From: Brevundimonas sp.
GTDB lineage: Bacteria; Pseudomonadota; Alphaproteobacteria; Caulobacterales; Caulobacteraceae
DNA length: 64,000 bases
Assembly (NCBI GenBank): GCA_016742215.1
Contig: JACVCC010000001.1
Span: forward strand, 372,001-436,000
Direction of reading: 5' to 3'
Of this stretch, positions 43,275 to 52,465 are shown piece after piece. The first letter of the stretch is position 1. The number at the start of each line of letters is the position of its first letter. A program made the position numbers and the translations under genes. The notes under the pieces were generated by a model. It was not told the DNA's origin and made no database searches. It saw nothing but the letters and a program-made list of their open reading frames with translations.

Positions 43275-46200
43275 ATGCTAATCAAGCGCAAGTATCTCTT
43301 TGGAACCACGATCCTGGCCGGGATCATGGCCGTGACGGCTCCGGCCTTCGCTCAGACCGCGCCGTCGTCGCAGGAAGAGCAGACCGAGATCGGCGAAGTC
43401 GTCGTCACCGGTTCGCGTATCCGTCGTGACCCGACCACGGCTCCGACGCCGCTGATCCAGGTTCAGCGCGAGCAGCTGCTGGAAACCGGTCTGGCGACCG
43501 TGGTTGACTACCTGGCCACCATCCCGGCCCTGTCGAACTCGCTGGTTCCGTCGGACACGACCGGCTCGAACCTGAACGACGGTGGTCTGGAGTTCGCCAA
43601 CCTGCGCTCGCTGGGTTCGGGCCGCACGCTGACCCTGGTCGACGGTCGTCGCCACGTGGGTTCGGCCGCCGGTAACCTGGCCGTCGACGTTTCGGTCGTT
43701 CCGCGTCTGCTGATCGAGAACATCGAAATCATCACCGGCGGTGGTTCGTCGGTTTACGGCGCCGACGCCGTGTCGGGCGTCGTCAACTACATCCTCCGCA
43801 AGGACTTTGAAGGTCTCGAAATCGACGCCAACTACGGCCAGCTCGTTCAGGGCGGCGCCGCGGACTCGCGTCGTATCTCGGTTCTGGCCGGCGCCAACCT
43901 CTTCGACGACCGCATGAACGTTTACGTCCACGGTGAATATGAGCGCACCGAGGAAGTGTACGCCGAGCACATCAACTGGCTGCGCGACGGCCGCCTCCGT
44001 CTGGGCATCGACGCCGACCCGACCAACAGCGCGTTCGGTCCGGCCTCGGACGGCTTCCTGGACACCGGCCAGTTCTACGGCGGCCGTCGTCTGGATCGCC
44101 CGCAGTGGGGTTCGACCACCCTGGCGAACATGCAGCGTCCGAGCCCGAACAACGATCCGGACGTTGGTTTCTCTGACTGCGCCGGCGGCAACACCACCAG
44201 CGCCAACTGCTTCAACGTCGATCCGAACTACACCTGGTGGTTCGATGGCACGACCGCTCGCCTGGCCAACTTCGGTCAGCGTATCGGCGTGACCGGCACC
44301 AACCGTCCGTGGAACATCGGCGGTGACGGCGAGCCGGCCAACCTGACGAGCTTCGACCAGCGTTCGCGCTCTCCGTTCCAAGAGTCGAAGCGCTTCCAGG
44401 CCGGCCTGAACTTCGACGTTTCGGACAACGTCCGTCTGAGCCTCGAAGCCAAGTACACCACCGAAGACGCCTTCGACGTGGGCCAGAAGTCGTTCTGGGA
44501 TATCTACATCAACAACGGCCTGTTCGCGTGCGGTGGCCAAGCAGTTACGATCGCGTGTAACAGCGGCAACGGCCCGACCGGTTCTCCGGGTCTGATCTCG
44601 GGCACTTCGGCCTTCACCACCCGCATCGACAACGCCTTCCTGCCGGCGAACCTGCGTGCGGCCATTCTGGCCAATACGTTCCAGCGCTATTCGCAGCCGA
44701 GCACGGTCGATCCGTCGCAGCCGGGTGCTCCGAGCGCCATCGTCGCCTCGGCGGCCGCTATCCACCGCGGCTTCGGTATCGATCGTAACCAGACCAACAA
44801 CCGCGAGATCTTCCGCTACGTCGCGGCCCTGGAAGGCAACTACGACCGTCTCGGCTTCATCGACAACTTCAACTGGGAAGTGTCGTACGTTTACGGCGAG
44901 ATGAACAACGTCAACCGTGAAGCCGGTCCGGACGCCATCCGGTTCGCTCACGCGATGGACTCGGTTGTCGACGCCGCCGGTGTGGTCAACGGCCGTCCGG
45001 GCGAGATCGTCTGCCGCGTGCAGCTGCTGCGTGCCCAAGGCGCGACGGTCATCGAGCAGAACCCGTTCACCGCTCGCACCACCTATGGCACGGGCGCCGC
45101 GATCAACGATCCGGAAGTCAACGGCTGCGTTCCGCTGAACGTCTTCGGCGCTGGCAACCAGAGCCAGGCTGCCCTGGACTACATCTCGACCGCGATCCGC
45201 GTGTTCGAAACCAACGAGCAGGAAAGCGCTCTGGCTTCGTTCGGCGGTCAGCTGTGGGATATGTGGGGCGCCGGCCCGATCGGCTTCGCCGTCGGTGCTG
45301 AATACCGCCGCGAGTTCACCGAAGGTGTGGGCCGTAGCCGCGAAACCAACAACCGCGTGCTGCAGCTGAACACCGGCGCTGACTTCCTGGGCGCCGAGTA
45401 CGAGTCGGAAGAGTTCTTCGCCGAAGTCGCCATCCCGCTGTTCCGTGACAGCTGGCTGGGCGAGTACGCCGAACTGTCGGGTTCGTACCGCTACTTCGAC
45501 TACACGACTGCCGGCACCGGCGACGTGTACGGCGTGAACCTGGTCTATCGTCCGATCCAGGACATCACCTTCAAGACCAGCTTCAACACCTCGTTCCGCG
45601 CTCCGAACCTGACGGAAAACTTCCGTCCGCTGTCGCAGACCTTCGTCAACGCCTTCGTTGATCCGTGCGACACCCGTCAGATCGCCGGCTTCACCGGTGA
45701 GAACGCGGCGACGGTCAAGGCGAACCGTATCGCCAACTGCACCACCCTGGCGGCGCAGAAGGGTCTGACCTACGACTTCGCCCAGAGCACCGTCACCATC
45801 GCTGACGACTATCGTCCGACCTACTCGTCGGGCATCGCCTCGGCGCTGGGCGGCAACCCGAACCTGAAGCCGGAACAGTCGGAATCGTTCACCTTCTCGA
45901 CGGTTCTGCAGCCGCGCTTCTTCCCGAACCTGTCGGTGGTTCTCGACTACTACGAGATCACCATCAGCGACGTGATCGTGACCCCGAGCGGTCAGTTCCT
46001 GGCTGACGACTGCGTCAGCTCGGGCGCTTCGCTGAACCCGGTCACCTGTGCGTTCGTCTTCCGCAACAACCCGACCACCGGCGACGTGTTCGACGTCTTC
46101 AAGGTCGGTGCGCCGGCGAGCGACGCGAACGGCGGCTTCATCCTGGCCGGCATCAACAACGCCAAGCTGGAAACCCGCGGTCTGGACTTCACGATCAACT

Positions 46201-46682
46201 ACAGCCTGGACGCAATGGAAACGTTCGGTTGGGACATCGGTACGTTCAACTGGAGCCTCGGCGGCCTGTGGCTGATCGAGCAGAAGAACTTCACCAACCC
46301 GGCCAACCCGGCGGCGTTCACGGACTCGACCTCGAGCGTGTTCTTCCCGCGCGCCGAGTTCGTCTCGCGTCTGACCTGGCAGCCGAACGATCAGTGGTCG
46401 GTCACCTGGACCGCCGACTGGATGGCTTCGCAGGACCTGCGCAAGGCTCGCGACGTCATCGCCACGGGCAACCTGGACATCGACATGGTCGAGGAGTGGA
46501 CCACCGGAAACTTCGTCCGGAACGACTTCTCGGTTCGCTACAACGTGCGTGACGACCTGTCGCTGCGCTTCGGTGTGACGAACGCCTTCGATGCAGAGCC
46601 GCCGGCATACCTCGGCTTCGCCTCGAGCTTCGACCCCTACGGTCGTCGCTTCAACATCGGCCTGAACTACCGTCCGTACTAA
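43275..46682 (+). CDS. TonB-dependent outer membrane receptor
   Basis: The 1135-residue outer-membrane transporter has a signal peptide (AVTAPAFAQT, cleavage near 26), plug motifs EVVVTGSRIRRD (41-52), DGRRHVGS, IENIEIITGGGSSVYGADAVSGVVNYIL, then a long barrel ending GRRFNIGLNYRPY. Its substrate is unknown; the plug style and LacI-like upstream palindrome hint at a carbohydrate. GGT and CGT codons are markedly common, unlike neighbours, as in highly expressed genes. The ATG at 43275 is chosen as the start of the signal peptide. Its own promoter region (235 bases) and strong terminator isolate it from ftsA and ftsZ. Confidence 0.93.
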   Translation: MLIKRKYLFGTTILAGIMAVTAPAFAQTAPSSQEEQTEIGEVVVTGSRIRRDPTTAPTPLIQVQREQLLETGLATVVDYLATIPALSNSLVPSDTTGSNLNDGGLEFANLRSLGSGRTLTLVDGRRHVGSAAGNLAVDVSVVPRLLIENIEIITGGGSSVYGADAVSGVVNYILRKDFEGLEIDANYGQLVQGGAADSRRISVLAGANLFDDRMNVYVHGEYERTEEVYAEHINWLRDGRLRLGIDADPTNSAFGPASDGFLDTGQFYGGRRLDRPQWGSTTLANMQRPSPNNDPDVGFSDCAGGNTTSANCFNVDPNYTWWFDGTTARLANFGQRIGVTGTNRPWNIGGDGEPANLTSFDQRSRSPFQESKRFQAGLNFDVSDNVRLSLEAKYTTEDAFDVGQKSFWDIYINNGLFACGGQAVTIACNSGNGPTGSPGLISGTSAFTTRIDNAFLPANLRAAILANTFQRYSQPSTVDPSQPGAPSAIVASAAAIHRGFGIDRNQTNNREIFRYVAALEGNYDRLGFIDNFNWEVSYVYGEMNNVNREAGPDAIRFAHAMDSVVDAAGVVNGRPGEIVCRVQLLRAQGATVIEQNPFTARTTYGTGAAINDPEVNGCVPLNVFGAGNQSQAALDYISTAIRVFETNEQESALASFGGQLWDMWGAGPIGFAVGAEYRREFTEGVGRSRETNNRVLQLNTGADFLGAEYESEEFFAEVAIPLFRDSWLGEYAELSGSYRYFDYTTAGTGDVYGVNLVYRPIQDITFKTSFNTSFRAPNLTENFRPLSQTFVNAFVDPCDTRQIAGFTGENAATVKANRIANCTTLAAQKGLTYDFAQSTVTIADDYRPTYSSGIASALGGNPNLKPEQSESFTFSTVLQPRFFPNLSVVLDYYEITISDVIVTPSGQFLADDCVSSGASLNPVTCAFVFRNNPTTGDVFDVFKVGAPASDANGGFILAGINNAKLETRGLDFTINYSLDAMETFGWDIGTFNWSLGGLWLIEQKNFTNPANPAAFTDSTSSVFFPRAEFVSRLTWQPNDQWSVTWTADWMASQDLRKARDVIATGNLDIDMVEEWTTGNFVRNDFSVRYNVRDDLSLRFGVTNAFDAEPPAYLGFASSFDPYGRRFNIGLNYRPY

Positions 46683-46707
46683 GGACGGCCCTACGGCCAA
46701 AGGAACG

Positions 46708-46736
46708 GGGGCGGCTCGCGAGAGCCGCCCCTTTTT
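46708..46736 (+). terminator. Strong terminator after the TonB receptor gene
   Basis: GGGGCGGCTC-GCGA-GAGCCGCCCC is a perfect 10-bp stem followed by TTTTT, 26 bases after the stop codon. It should separate receptor transcription from ftsZ. Confidence 0.9.
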
Positions 46737-46782
46737 CTGTTGCGGAGGATCTGTCGGCCGGCCGTGCCCGGAATTCTCCGGC

Positions 46783-46887
46783 AAAGGTTAACCTTTTTGA
46801 TGGTCCGGCCTCCGACTCACCGTATCCGGTAACCTTCCATTAAGGCGTGAGCGCGATCCTTAACGCGCTCATAACCATAGGCGAATC
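46783..46887 (+). promoter_or_regulatory. ftsZ leader with palindrome and two GANTC sites
   Basis: The ftsZ leader contains the 14-base palindrome AAAGGTTAACCTTT (46783-46796, with a TTAACC CtrA half-site), GACTC (46814-46818) and GAATC (46883-46887), both CcrM GANTC methylation sites, and further TTAA boxes at 46840 and 46860. In Caulobacter crescentus ftsZ is controlled by CtrA and GcrA/CcrM; the layout here suggests the same. Confidence 0.5.
46818..46836 (+). promoter_or_regulatory. Shared promoter motif, ftsZ copy
   Basis: CACCGTATCCGGTAACCTT recurs as CACCATATCCGGCAACCCTT before ubiK (52466), with a TTAA box and a GANTC site near both copies. It is about 105 bases upstream of the ftsZ start. 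Likely a common promoter or activator site. Confidence 0.4.
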
Positions 46888-46939
46888 GGCGGGGGTTCGT
46901 TTCTGGGGCTACAGGGCAGGGTCGGAAGGTCGAAATCGA

Positions 46940-48523
46940 ATGTCTCTCTCGCTGGTGCGTCCGCAAAACACGGAACTGAAGCCTCGCATCGTCGTCTTCG
47001 GCGTAGGCGGGGCGGGCGGAAACGCCGTCAACAACATGATCGACGCCGGCCTTGAAGGGGTCGAGTTCGTCGTCGCCAACACCGACGCGCAGCACCTGTC
47101 GTTCGCCAAGACCGACCGCCGCATCCAGCTGGGCGAGACCATCACCCAAGGTCTGGGCGCCGGCGCGCATCCCGAAGTCGGCATGAACGCCGCCGAGGAG
47201 TCGGCCGAAGAGATTTACGGGCACCTGGACGGTGCCCACATGGTGTTCATCACCGCCGGCATGGGCGGCGGCACCGGCACCGGCGCTGCTCCGGTCATCG
47301 CCAAATGCGCCCGCGACCGCGGCATCCTGACCGTCGGCGTCGTGACCAAGCCCTTCACCTTTGAAGGCCGTCACCGCATGCGTCTGGCCGATGCGGGCAT
47401 CGCCGAGCTGCAGCGTTACGTCGACACCCTGATCGTCATTCCGAACCAGAACCTGTTCCGCGTCGCCAACGAGCGCACGACCTTCGCGGACGCGTTCAAC
47501 ATGGCCGACCAGGTTCTGCACTCGGGCGTTCGCTCGATCACCGACCTGATGATCCTGCCGGGCCTGATCAACCTCGACTTCGCCGACGTCCGTGCCGTCA
47601 TGTCCGAGATGGGCAAGGCGATGATGGGCACGGGCGAGGCCTCGGGCGACGACCGCGCCCTGATGGCGGCCCAGAACGCCATCGCCAACCCGCTGCTGGA
47701 CGAGACGTCGCTGAAGGGCGCCAAGGCCGTGCTGGTGAACATCACCGGCGGCATGGACATGACCCTGCTGGAAGTCGACGAAGCCGCCAACGCCATTGCG
47801 GCCGAGGTGGACGGCGACGCCAACATCATCTTCGGCGCCGCCTTCGATCCGGCGCTGGAAGGCAAGATCCGCGTGTCGGTCGTCGCGACCGGCATGGAAG
47901 ACCTGGCCGCCGCCAAGGCGCCGCCGTCGGCCTCGACCTCGATCTTCGAGAACCGCCGCCCGGCTGCTCCGGCCCCGCGCCCGGCCGAGCCGGCCCGCTC
48001 GGTCGAGACCCGCGCCGAGCCGGTCCGCGCCGAAGCGCCGCGCGCCCGGGTGGAAGAGGCTCCGGTCGTTCCGACCTTTCAGTCCGCCCAGCCAACCTAC
48101 GGCGCTGTGGCCCGGGCTCCGGAACCGCAACCCGAGCCGGTGATCCACGTCGCCGAGGAACGTAACCTCGAGCCGATCATCGATCCGTGGGTCGAGGAGT
48201 ACGAGTCGGCGCCGCGTCCGGCCGCTCGCGCGACCGCCCCGGCGGCCCAGGGCGAGCTGCATCTGGACCGCGAGGAGCCGCAGGCTGAAACCGTGCGCCC
48301 GGAACCGGCCTACGACGACTACGACGATCGCGACCACCGCAAGAGCGGCTGGAGCCTGTTTGGCAAGAAGCGCCAGCAGCCGCAGCCGACCTATCCGGCT
48401 CCGGGCTCGCGCCAGACCGAAATGCGGGCCACCACCCAGGTCCAGCCGGCCCAGGAGCCGCAACTGGGTGAGGCCGAGGACGATCTGGAAATCCCGTCCT
48501 TCCTGCGCCGACTGGCGAACTAA
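46940..48523 (+). CDS. ftsZ: Cell division protein FtsZ
   Basis: Tubulin-like GTPase that forms the division ring. The 527-residue protein has [23 protein letters not shown] at the start, the GTP loop [10 protein letters not shown] (109-118), synergy residues in NLDFADVR, a long Pro/Ala/Arg-rich linker (about 325-505) usual in Caulobacterales, and the conserved C-terminal peptide [12 protein letters not shown] that binds FtsA. The ATG at 46940 matches Caulobacter FtsZ; the track's start adds 31 leader codons. It is monocistronic between two terminators. Confidence 0.97.
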   Translation: MSLSLVRPQNTELKPRIVVFGVGGAGGNAVNNMIDAGLEGVEFVVANTDAQHLSFAKTDRRIQLGETITQGLGAGAHPEVGMNAAEESAEEIYGHLDGAHMVFITAGMGGGTGTGAAPVIAKCARDRGILTVGVVTKPFTFEGRHRMRLADAGIAELQRYVDTLIVIPNQNLFRVANERTTFADAFNMADQVLHSGVRSITDLMILPGLINLDFADVRAVMSEMGKAMMGTGEASGDDRALMAAQNAIANPLLDETSLKGAKAVLVNITGGMDMTLLEVDEAANAIAAEVDGDANIIFGAAFDPALEGKIRVSVVATGMEDLAAAKAPPSASTSIFENRRPAAPAPRPAEPARSVETRAEPVRAEAPRARVEEAPVVPTFQSAQPTYGAVARAPEPQPEPVIHVAEERNLEPIIDPWVEEYESAPRPAARATAPAAQGELHLDREEPQAETVRPEPAYDDYDDRDHRKSGWSLFGKKRQQPQPTYPAPGSRQTEMRATTQVQPAQEPQLGEAEDDLEIPSFLRRLAN

Positions 48524-48548
48524 CAAGGCGAGCGCATCGCAGATGGGG

Positions 48549-48572
48549 CCGCTCCGGAGAGATCCGGGGCGG
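48549..48572 (+). terminator. ftsZ terminator hairpin
   Basis: CCGCTCCGGA-GAGA-TCCGGGGCGG pairs over 10 bp with one G-U, 25 bases after the ftsZ stop, followed by TCTTGTC. Probably a terminator with a short U tract. Confidence 0.6.
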
Positions 48573-48593
48573 TCTTGTCATGTCCGCGCGTCT

Positions 48594-48608
48594 GTTTCGT
48601 AACGAAAC
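48594..48608. promoter_or_regulatory. Palindrome in the lpxC leader
   Basis: GTTTCGT-A-ACGAAAC is a perfect 7-bp inverted repeat with a single-base centre, 109 bases upstream of the lpxC start and just beyond the ftsZ terminator. The size and symmetry fit a dimeric regulator site; the regulator is unknown. Confidence 0.4.
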
Positions 48609-48716
48609 AATCCGAAACCCGACTTTCATTTCGCGCTTGCGAACCGGCCGGTACACGGACGGTCAGGCGAACTCCGCACGCAGAGGCGGGGGCGCGGTAT
48701 CGAAAGTGAGTACAGT

Positions 48717-49616
48717 TTGTCGGTTCGCAACGACCATCTCCAGAAGACGACCATCGCCCCTGCGATCATCGCGGGCGTGGGCGTCCACACGGGCGACCGT
48801 GTGCGTCTGGCGGTGCGTCCCGCGGCGGTCGGCACGGGCATCGTCTTCGTGCGCACCGACATCAAGGACCGCGACAATGTCGTGCCGGTGCGCGGTGACG
48901 TGGTCATCGACGCCCGCCTGAACACCCGGATCGCCAACGCCGACGGCGTCGAGGTCTCGACCATCGAGCACCTGATGGCGGCTTTCGCGGCCCTGGGCGT
49001 GTCGAACGCCATCGTCGAGATCGACGGGCACGAGGTGCCGATCATGGACGGCTCGGCCCTGCCGTTCGTCCAGCTGCTGGACCGCGCCGGCTTCCGCAAG
49101 CAGGAAGCCCCGGTCCGCTACATCGAGGTTCTGGAGCCGATCCGCGTTCAGGACGGCGACAAGAGCGCGGCCCTGCTGCCGTGCGACCGCTACGAAATGC
49201 GCTTCGAGATCGATTTCGACAGCAAGGTCATCGGCAACCAGGTCGTGGACTTCGTGGTCGACGAGGACACCTTCCGTCGCGAGATCATGTCGGCCCGCAC
49301 CTTCGGCTTCGCCCACGAGGTCGAGGCGCTGCGCAAGGCGGGTCTGGCCCGCGGCGGCTCGCTGGAGAACGCCGTGGTCATCGACGGCGACGAGATCCTG
49401 AACCCCGGCGGGCTGCGCATGGAGCGCGAGTTCGTGAAGCACAAGGCGCTGGACGCCATCGGCGACCTCTACGTTCTGGGCGCGCCCCTGCTGGGCCGCT
49501 ACGAGGGCGTGAAGGCTGGCCACGCGATCAACAACCTGCTGGTCCGCGAACTGCTGGCCAACCCGCAGGCCTGGCGCGAGGTCGTCCGCGTGCCGGAAAT
49601 GGCGATGGCGGGCTGA
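48717..49616 (+). CDS. lpxC: UDP-3-O-acyl-N-acetylglucosamine deacetylase
   Basis: Zinc enzyme for the committed step of lipid A synthesis. The 299-residue protein has GVGVHTGDRVRL, the first zinc His85 in VSTIEHLMAAF, IMDGSALPFV, and FVKHKALDAIGDLYVLG plus GVKAGHAINN with the other His/Asp ligands. The start codon is TTG. bamD-recN, the usual next genes, are not downstream; they lie at 10.4-13.1 kb. The convergent pgeF gene ends 13 bases away. Confidence 0.96.
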   Translation: MSVRNDHLQKTTIAPAIIAGVGVHTGDRVRLAVRPAAVGTGIVFVRTDIKDRDNVVPVRGDVVIDARLNTRIANADGVEVSTIEHLMAAFAALGVSNAIVEIDGHEVPIMDGSALPFVQLLDRAGFRKQEAPVRYIEVLEPIRVQDGDKSAALLPCDRYEMRFEIDFDSKVIGNQVVDFVVDEDTFRREIMSARTFGFAHEVEALRKAGLARGGSLENAVVIDGDEILNPGGLRMEREFVKHKALDAIGDLYVLGAPLLGRYEGVKAGHAINNLLVRELLANPQAWREVVRVPEMAMAG

Positions 49617-49629
49617 GAGGCCCCGAAAG

Positions 49630-50400
49630 TCAGCCCAGGCTGATCGCGCTCATCAGCCGGCCGAAGTCCGGCTCTCCGTTCAGATACGCACGGCGGTTCG
49701 AGTAGAAGCGGGCCGCATCGACGCGCGTGTCGTCGCCGGTCCAGGCGGCCTCGCCGACGCCGGCCTGTTCCAGACGCCACAGGACGAAGCCGGGCAGGTC
49801 GAACAGTCGCTTGTCCGGGGCGGAGCCGGGGACGAAGAACCGCTCGCTGCCCGGATCGTGGTGGGCGAAGCGTTCCTCGAAGTCGGCGCCGACCTCGTAG
49901 CTGTCCTGCGCGATGCAGGGGCCGACGACGGCCACGATGCGCGACGGCTCGGCGCCCAGCGCCTGCATGCTGGCGACAGTCGAGTGGACGATGCCGCCCA
50001 GCGCGCCCTTCCAGCCGGCGTGCGCCGCGCCGACGACGCCGGCCTCGGCGTCGGCGAACAGGACTGGCGCGCAGTCGGCGGTCAGGACGCCGCAGACGAC
50101 GCCGGGCGCGGCGGTGACGACGGCGTCGCCCTCGGGCCGCTCGCCCTTCCAGCCGGCCTCGGCGACGCGGCAGACGGCCGAATGGATCTGGTAGCAGGCC
50201 GCGATGTCGTCGTGCGTTCCGCCGAACCAGCCGGCGATGCGGCTGCGGTTCTCAAGCACAGCGGCCGGATCGTCCTTCGAGCCGACGCCGGTGTTCAGGC
50301 CTTCGTAAAGGCCGGTGGAGGCGCCGCCTTCGCGCGTGAAGAAGCCGTGGCGAACGCCCGCGCGCTCCAGCAGCGGATGGGAGATCGGCGTGAGTGTCAT
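49630..50400 (-). CDS. pgeF: Peptidoglycan editing factor PgeF (laccase-domain protein)
   Basis: The 256-residue protein shows the family's metal-site residues: YQIHSAVCR (His), LTADCAPVLFAD (Cys) and AAHAGWKGALGG (His), with VGPCIAQDSYEVG after. PgeF removes wrongly incorporated residues from peptidoglycan precursors; older annotation calls it polyphenol oxidase. The start at 50400 overlaps the midA stop by 4 bases; the track's extension lies inside midA. Confidence 0.92.
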   Translation of the reverse strand: MTLTPISHPLLERAGVRHGFFTREGGASTGLYEGLNTGVGSKDDPAAVLENRSRIAGWFGGTHDDIAACYQIHSAVCRVAEAGWKGERPEGDAVVTAAPGVVCGVLTADCAPVLFADAEAGVVGAAHAGWKGALGGIVHSTVASMQALGAEPSRIVAVVGPCIAQDSYEVGADFEERFAHHDPGSERFFVPGSAPDKRLFDLPGFVLWRLEQAGVGEAAWTGDDTRVDAARFYSNRRAYLNGEPDFGRLMSAISLG

Positions 50401-51476
50401 GACGGGTCCTCGAAGCCGGGGACGACCAATGCCCTCGGAGAGAAGATCGCACAGGCCTTGAACAGGGTTCCCATCTGGTCGTCGCCGGTCAGTCGCTCCA
50501 GCTGGCGGTCGATGACGGCTGCGGCGTCCGGACGGCCGGCCTTCAGCCGTTCCGCGCGATGCTCGATGCCCAGCAGGCGCAGGAACTCGCCCTGACCCAG
50601 GCAGCCGGTGATCTCGGCCCCGGCGTGGATGGCGGCTTCCAGCACGGCGGGGAAGTCGGCCCACTGGGTCAGGTCCACCTCGCCCGGATCGGTCAGGGGG
50701 TCGACCTTCTGATGGCGACGCAGGCCTTGCAGGGTGTCGCCCGCGCCGGCCTTGGCGCGGCCGTAGTCGATCAGCAGGGCCGCGCCCGAGGCCGCCTTGA
50801 CCAGTTGAGCCAGATCGCGGCCGAAGCCGGCCTGCTGGTCCGAAATCTCGATCGTCTGGCCGGGCTCGACCGAATATTCCGGTCGCTTGAAGCCACCGGT
50901 GATCTTCGTCAGTCCGAACAGCAGGTCACCGTCGTCGGACACGCCGACGCGGCGCTCGGCCCAGCCATCCCCGGTCTTCACGAACTGACGGGCGGGCAGA
51001 CAGTCCAGCACCTCGTTGGCGATCAGGATGACAGGTGCATCGGTCTCCATGCGATCCAGCGCCGAGACCCAGCGCGGGTGGATGTCACTGTCGGCCAGCA
51101 TGCGGGCCTGGGCTTCACGCAGGGGGGCGCTGGGCTCGATCAGGATCAGGTCGACGGCCTGCAGGAAGTCCGGCGCCAGCCGGGCGGCGCGCAGGGCGTC
51201 GGCCATCAGTGTGCCATCTCCGGGGCCGACCTCGACCAGCCGCACCCGCTCAGGCGCGCCGAGCCGTTGCCAGACCTCGACCGCCCACAGACCGATCAGT
51301 TCGCCGAACATCTGGCTGACCATCGGCGCGGTGATGAAGTCGCCCGCCGCTCCGATGGCCGGGCGCGTGGCGTAGTAGCCGTCCTGCGGGTCGTGCAGGC
51401 AGCGCGTGACGTAATCGGCGATGGTCATCGGCCCGGTGAGGGCGATCTCGCGCGCCAGCCGGTCCTGCAGGCTCAT
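50397..51476 (-). CDS. midA: SAM-dependent methyltransferase, MidA/NDUFAF7 family
   Basis: The 359-residue protein matches the family that methylates an Arg of complex I subunit NDUFS2 in mitochondria. Seen are GDFITAPMVSQMFGELIGLW, the SAM motif VEVGPGDGTLMADALR, NEVLDCLPARQFV and LIDYGRAKAG. It is flanked by lgt (4 bases upstream) and pgeF (4-base overlap), a conserved alphaproteobacterial trio. The bacterial substrate is inferred only. Confidence 0.9.
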   Translation of the reverse strand: MSLQDRLAREIALTGPMTIADYVTRCLHDPQDGYYATRPAIGAAGDFITAPMVSQMFGELIGLWAVEVWQRLGAPERVRLVEVGPGDGTLMADALRAARLAPDFLQAVDLILIEPSAPLREAQARMLADSDIHPRWVSALDRMETDAPVILIANEVLDCLPARQFVKTGDGWAERRVGVSDDGDLLFGLTKITGGFKRPEYSVEPGQTIEISDQQAGFGRDLAQLVKAASGAALLIDYGRAKAGAGDTLQGLRRHQKVDPLTDPGEVDLTQWADFPAVLEAAIHAGAEITGCLGQGEFLRLLGIEHRAERLKAGRPDAAAVIDRQLERLTGDDQMGTLFKACAIFSPRALVVPGFEDPS

Positions 51477-51480
51477 GGCG

Positions 51481-52353
51481 TCAGGCCGCGGCGGAGGGCG
51501 GACGGTTCCAGGCGCGCCAGATCAGCCAGGCGCCGATCAGCATCATCGGGATCGACAGGAACATGCCCATGGTCAGGCCCAACGGCAGGTTTTCCAGACC
51601 GGCGTCCGGCTGGCGCACATTCTCCAGCAGGATGCGGTTCAGACCATAGCCGACCAGGAACAGGCCGGTGACATAGCCGGGCTTGCGCAGCAGGCCGAAC
51701 TTCCAGATCGCCAGCGCCAGCAGGCCGAACAGGAAGACGCCCTCCAGACCCGCTTCGTAGAGCTGGCTGGGGTGGCGCGGCACATCGCCGGCCGGGCAGA
51801 AGCCATAGAGGCTCTGGATCCGCTCGTTGCAGAAGCGGATCGCCCACGGCACGTCCGTGGGGCGCCCCCAGAGCTCGCCGTTGATGAAGTTGGCGATGCG
51901 GCCGAACATCAGGCCCATCGGCGCGGCGGCCAGAGCCACGTCGCCGACGCTCAGCACGTTCAGCTTCAGGCGGTTGGCGAAGGCCAGCACGGCGATCGTG
52001 CAGCCCAGCAGGCCGCCGTGGAAGGACATGCCGCCGTCCCACAGCCGGAACAGGGCCAGCCGCTCGCCCCAGTCGGCGCCGCTGAACAACTGGCCGTACA
52101 GACCCGGTTCGTAGAACAGGGCGAAGCCGAGACGGCCGCCCAGGATGATGCCCAGCGTGACCCACAGGATCAGGTCGTCCAGCTGCTGGGTGTTCATCGG
52201 CGGCTGGCCGGGCGACCACAGGCGGGCTGTCTTGATCAGCTTGGCGGCGTACCACCAGCCCAGCAGGATGCCGGCCACATAGGCGAGCGCGTACCAGCGG
52301 ATATCCAGCGGGCCGATGCTGATGAGGACCGGATCGAACTCAGGAAATTGCAC
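51481..52353 (-). CDS. lgt: Prolipoprotein diacylglyceryl transferase
   Basis: Inner-membrane enzyme that attaches diacylglycerol to lipobox Cys. The 290-residue protein has about seven helices, the signature GRIANFINGELWGRPTDVPWA with its Arg/Asn, DGGMSFHGGLLG and the late YGLNRILLENVRQPD. Several lipoproteins in the window (BamD, the 7-9 kb pair, DUF4349) would be its substrates. First gene of the lgt-midA-pgeF run. Confidence 0.96.
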   Translation of the reverse strand: MQFPEFDPVLISIGPLDIRWYALAYVAGILLGWWYAAKLIKTARLWSPGQPPMNTQQLDDLILWVTLGIILGGRLGFALFYEPGLYGQLFSGADWGERLALFRLWDGGMSFHGGLLGCTIAVLAFANRLKLNVLSVGDVALAAAPMGLMFGRIANFINGELWGRPTDVPWAIRFCNERIQSLYGFCPAGDVPRHPSQLYEAGLEGVFLFGLLALAIWKFGLLRKPGYVTGLFLVGYGLNRILLENVRQPDAGLENLPLGLTMGMFLSIPMMLIGAWLIWRAWNRPPSAAA

Positions 52354-52465
52354 GGGCGCTCCTGCCGAGGTGACTTCGCCCCGCTTCTAGCAAGCGTCGC
52401 GGCGCCCGTCCCTGAAATTTCCGCAACGGACTGCCGCAGGGCAGGTTGGCCGGAAAGGTTTCGTT

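Noticed and set aside
43275-46682. Recent foreign origin of the TonB receptor gene from its codon use
   Set aside because: Preference for GGT and CGT with high overall GC fits strong expression better than foreign composition; insertion is argued from position only.
43278-46784. 1168-codon ORF antisense to the TonB receptor
   Set aside because: It mirrors a gene with strongly biased codons, which leaves few antisense stops; composition is low in hydrophobic order, with no recognisable domain or signal peptide.
46817-48526. 569-codon ORF antisense to ftsZ
   Set aside because: Shadow of the ftsZ codon pattern; the sense strand is clearly FtsZ.
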